Source: Paramacrobiotus metropolitanus
Lineage: Eukaryota; Tardigrada; Eutardigrada; Parachela; Macrobiotidae
Direction of reading: 5' to 3'
DNA: 64,000 bases
Assembly (NCBI RefSeq): GCF_019649055.1
Contig: NW_026570226.1
Span: 620,001-684,000 of the forward strand
Below the pieces are notes generated by a model that had not been told where the DNA came from, did not search any database, and was given only the letters and a program-made list of their open reading frames with translations. The translations under genes and the position numbers were made by a program. Of this stretch, positions 61,001-64,000 are shown piece after piece (position 1 is the first letter of the stretch; every line of letters starts with the position of its first letter).

Positions 61001-63678
61001 ATCAAAAAGCGCAGGCTGTACGCTCAGGTTTTTTTGCTTCCAAGCAAGCCACAGATTTATTGGCTAATGCGCATTTAATGCATTTCGTATGTTTAACCGA
61101 CGAACTGACAAATATTATTGAAGCAGACTGCAAAAAATAATGTTCGATGCATCAAACGCTACTTCGTGCGCTCGATGATCACCAAGTCTGCAAATAAAAA
61201 TTTCGTATCGGATTTATAGCAGCATCATATTTTGACTCAATTTACTGTAAAATGTTTTTTGTACAGTGTGTGATATATACTGTATATCCGTTTGTATGTC
61301 TCTTAAAAATACATGTGCCACAAGATACCAGTATATAATATGCTTTTTTACTGATTCTTGAGCCGCCGTACATACGTACAATAACGCCTTAATGAGAACT
61401 GATATGAACGATTACGCAATTTTCCCATGTATCGTGCGTATACAACGATCAAACAAGAGCCCTTGCGGCCTACGCTCTTTTCCCAAAGGAATCACAAAAG
61501 GTTAACACAATTTAACTGTCATTAGAAAGGATTCTCTTGCTAGGCAGTTATAAACGGCGCATCAATGATGGATAATGATATAGTCCATTTGCCACCTGCA
61601 CTGGAAAGTTTCAAAAGCGATGAAAATAATGTACACTCATATTACTGTACGATCGGTATTAGACCCTCATTAAAAAATGAAAACAGTGTTTCCATTGTAA
61701 TTGGCTGTATATAAGTATCTGCAGATTATTGTACAGATAGATTTACATGCACTGAAAACTGAAATTTCGTTAACAATATTTGAACTGAAATTAAGATTCA
61801 AAAAGTGTACATCCCATATTATTACTGTGTCTAATAAACCGGGCGCAAACGCAGTTTATTGATTAGGCTAAAACATCATAAGCAAATTTAAAGTGAATGA
61901 AAGAGCGCTAGCAACTGTTTATAAAAAAAATGTTAGAGTAATTTCAGTCTGCGGACATAGTTCTACAAATCTTTCAACCTTGTTTCTTCTATCGCGGCTG
62001 GATATTGTTGCGCAGGTCATAATTATTACCAAAATAAGCACATAAAATAAATTTTAATTCCAAATAATTTTGTTTCTGAAATATATACAGATACGTACGT
62101 TATTTTAATAGCGCCATTAATCTCGTTTGAATTTTTTTATTTCGCTGTCGATATTCGTAATTCTGCAGCTAATGCTATGGTAGTGAAGCGCACCGATAAT
62201 ACATGATAATCTCCGATCAAACAGCTTTAGACTTTGCGTTGATAAACTTACTGACAACTCATCGTAATCCACACACGATGTGTAATTGGACCAGGGCTTG
62301 CCGCTTAGTGGATGTGTCCACCACGATCCATTTTCCATGCAGTCCTTAAAGGCAGTTACTGCAGGGGAGCAGAAGAAAAAAAAACAGTCTAATGCGCAAC
62401 ACAGAATTGATAGCCCATAAACAAACATCGCATTCACGCACATCTCGGATCAAAGCCATCATGCGCCCAGGCCGGGCACGGGATGTATGCCTAAATGAGC
62501 AGTAAATTATTTGTTAGGCATGGGATATGCGCAGATAAGGATGCATATGTACTCGTGTTCCGGCCAGAGTATCGTTCCAGCAGCCCCAGTTGTCGAATGT
62601 CCGATTGCAGTAAAGCCGTCCTGCAATGAATAGTAAATTATTCTACAAAATGACACAATTACGACTACAATTACACAATCAAAAAATCAGTATCACCAAA
62701 CATTTAATCGCCGGTTATTTCAAGTACGCAGAATGGGGGGACGTAATGAATGTTTATGGGATTCTCGGGATAAGCCCGATGAAGTCAAATCGGTACGCAC
62801 TACATTCTTATGGTAGCCCAGACACTTTTAAGCAGTTTGCGGTGGTGTTGGGATGTGATACATTTTGGACCGACAACAACAGCGGCAATTATATAACCTG
62901 ATCTTGATCCCAATCGTTGACAGTAACTTTTGTATGTGGCATGTTAAACACAAGCATGATGATCCGTTACGGTGTTTATTTTTGGCTCTAACAGAGGCAC
63001 TATCTTTCAACGAGTTATAATTATACAGATATTTGCGCTATGCAGTCTGGCAGTTTCCCATTTATTCGCGACGAAAAACAGAGCACTATTCGCTAGTGAA
63101 GAATACAAAATTAGCTTTGTATATGCATGTAACTGACCTGATCCCTAAAAGGTACTGCCGAAGCAGAGTGAAAACTATTGGTATTAACAGCAATCTGATG
63201 AACTGGACATTTATAACGAAATACAGCTAGCATAACCATTCCGGCGACGTCATTGTTCATATTTCTCGATAAGTCTAGCAATAAATAATTATAAAGAGCT
63301 CAAGCTTTACGCAATAAACCATGCCGCTACACCAGCATTACATTACTCATGCAACCTTCGAATAAATTATTTGTAATAAAGAGTACTGCAGTACATGTGA
63401 TCAGACATCGTATTTCCGTAACTTAATCGCCAATTACGAACACTAAAACTGCTAAGATTAGCGGTTATTAATTGCTGATTCTTACCGTCATTAGGATACG
63501 GCAAGCTCATTATGTTGTCTTCGCAATCTTGTGCTGCCTGTTGTTGCCGTGCTGCGAACTCCCATCGATGCTGCTCAGACTCCGTTATAACGGTTTTCTC
63601 TTCAGTTTGCGCCACAGGATCATTGTCTAAACCATCAGTATAATTGCTGAATAATGTGGCACTCGGGTCTTCCGTCAT
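58043..63678 (-). CDS. family B (secretin-type) GPCR, calcitonin/DH31-receptor-like
   Basis: Ten exons on the minus strand: 63678-63486, 62620-62553, 62490-62442, 62358-62252, 60660-60442, 59763-59691, 59612-59534, 59237-59105, 59014-58790, 58264-58043, giving 455 residues. The extracellular hormone-binding domain has the six family cysteines (QDC, YCN, GCW, IPC, KDC, TSC) with YCNRTFDNWGCW and WSNYTSC. Helix 2 starts CTRITIHKHLF. Helix 3 carries CNYFWMFCEGFYLHT and loop 2 contains NKNCWISAG. The ITK and KAVRATLILVPLLG segments of loop 3 and helix 6, and LFVALIFCFFNGEV of helix 7, closely match calcitonin-type receptors. The ligand is probably a calcitonin- or DH31-like amidated peptide, with coupling through Gs. 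No signal peptide is seen at the chosen ATG, which may mean a missed 5' exon. The C-tail may be alternative (see finding). Confidence 0.9.
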
Positions 63679-64000
63679 TTTCGTGTTCCACGGGGGTTGG
63701 TACTATATATATCGTCTTCTGCCGGTACAGGCAATTCCAACGAATATTGTTTAAACTTTAACGGAAGCTTCTATGGCTCATGTTGACGCAGCCGACGTAG
63801 AATAATTGCGGCCCAAAAATGTACAGCGCGTTTTCGCTCTCCTTCCGATCGCACTCTCTCACCTACGCCGGAGTGCAGGATAAATCTGCCAAGCAGAAAA
63901 AGACGTTAATCAAGCGCGTCATACGGCCGGGAGATTAGCCAACACAGTAGCGTATATACGAGTGCGCGGCGCTCAGGATAATAGTAATCATTTGGATGTC
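63679..64000. other. upstream region of the GPCR gene
   Basis: No gene is seen. The sequence is more GC-rich than other intergenic DNA here and may hold the receptor promoter or an untranslated leader. Confidence 0.4.

Overview
This window is nuclear DNA of an animal. Almost every gene is split by short GT-AG introns (mostly 60-400 bp). The gene set is metazoan: monocarboxylate transporters, VPS41 of the HOPS complex, hormone-sensitive lipase, an ELL-associated factor, a chondroitin polymerizing factor, a calcitonin-type family B GPCR and a ZP-N/SRCR secreted protein. Eleven protein genes in 64 kb, the AT-leaning non-coding DNA and the small introns suggest a compact-genome invertebrate. A tardigrade or similar ecdysozoan is my guess, not something the sequence proves. 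I saw no operons, CRISPR arrays, rRNA or convincing tRNA genes. I built the exon models by hand from splice consensus, reading-frame phase and remembered family alignments. In every gene model the exon phases sum to an intact reading frame.

Layout: 1-3410 is gene-free with a cluster of palindromic repeats. 3411-6551 (+) is a serine carboxypeptidase of family S28. 6847-12073 (-) and 16476-20324 (-) are two SLC16-type transporters, separated by 4.4 kb of gene-poor DNA. 22011-27422 (+) is a UBF-like protein with three HMG boxes; its last intron (2.9 kb) is packed with transposon-like repeats. 28117-32088 (-) is hormone-sensitive lipase, whose stop codon has been replaced by a young hAT-type MITE. 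32722-36652 (-) is VPS41. 39899-41573 (+) is EAF. 42444-44894 (+) is a secreted SRCR/ZP-N protein. 45209-48314 (-) is a DUF4140/DUF4139 protein. 50601-53330 (+) is CHPF. 53958-54577 (-) is a small secreted cysteine protein that I do not recognise. 58043-63678 (-) is a calcitonin/DH31-type receptor, with possible alternative tail exons down to 55748.

The genes do not form one pathway. Some themes recur: membrane transport (two SLC16 paralogues sharing a 36-nt microexon), endolysosomal traffic and hydrolysis (VPS41, S28 peptidase), lipid mobilisation (lipase), extracellular matrix (CHPF, ZP-N protein) and transcription (EAF for RNA polymerase II elongation, UBF-like for rDNA or chromatin).

The most interesting observations are the MITE that rewrites the lipase C-terminus, two alternative C-tails in the GPCR, a frame-sensitive splice acceptor in VPS41, the repeat-filled UBF-like intron, and a strongly repeated octamer (TACTCGTA) in non-coding DNA. 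I did not find a convincing new multi-gene system.
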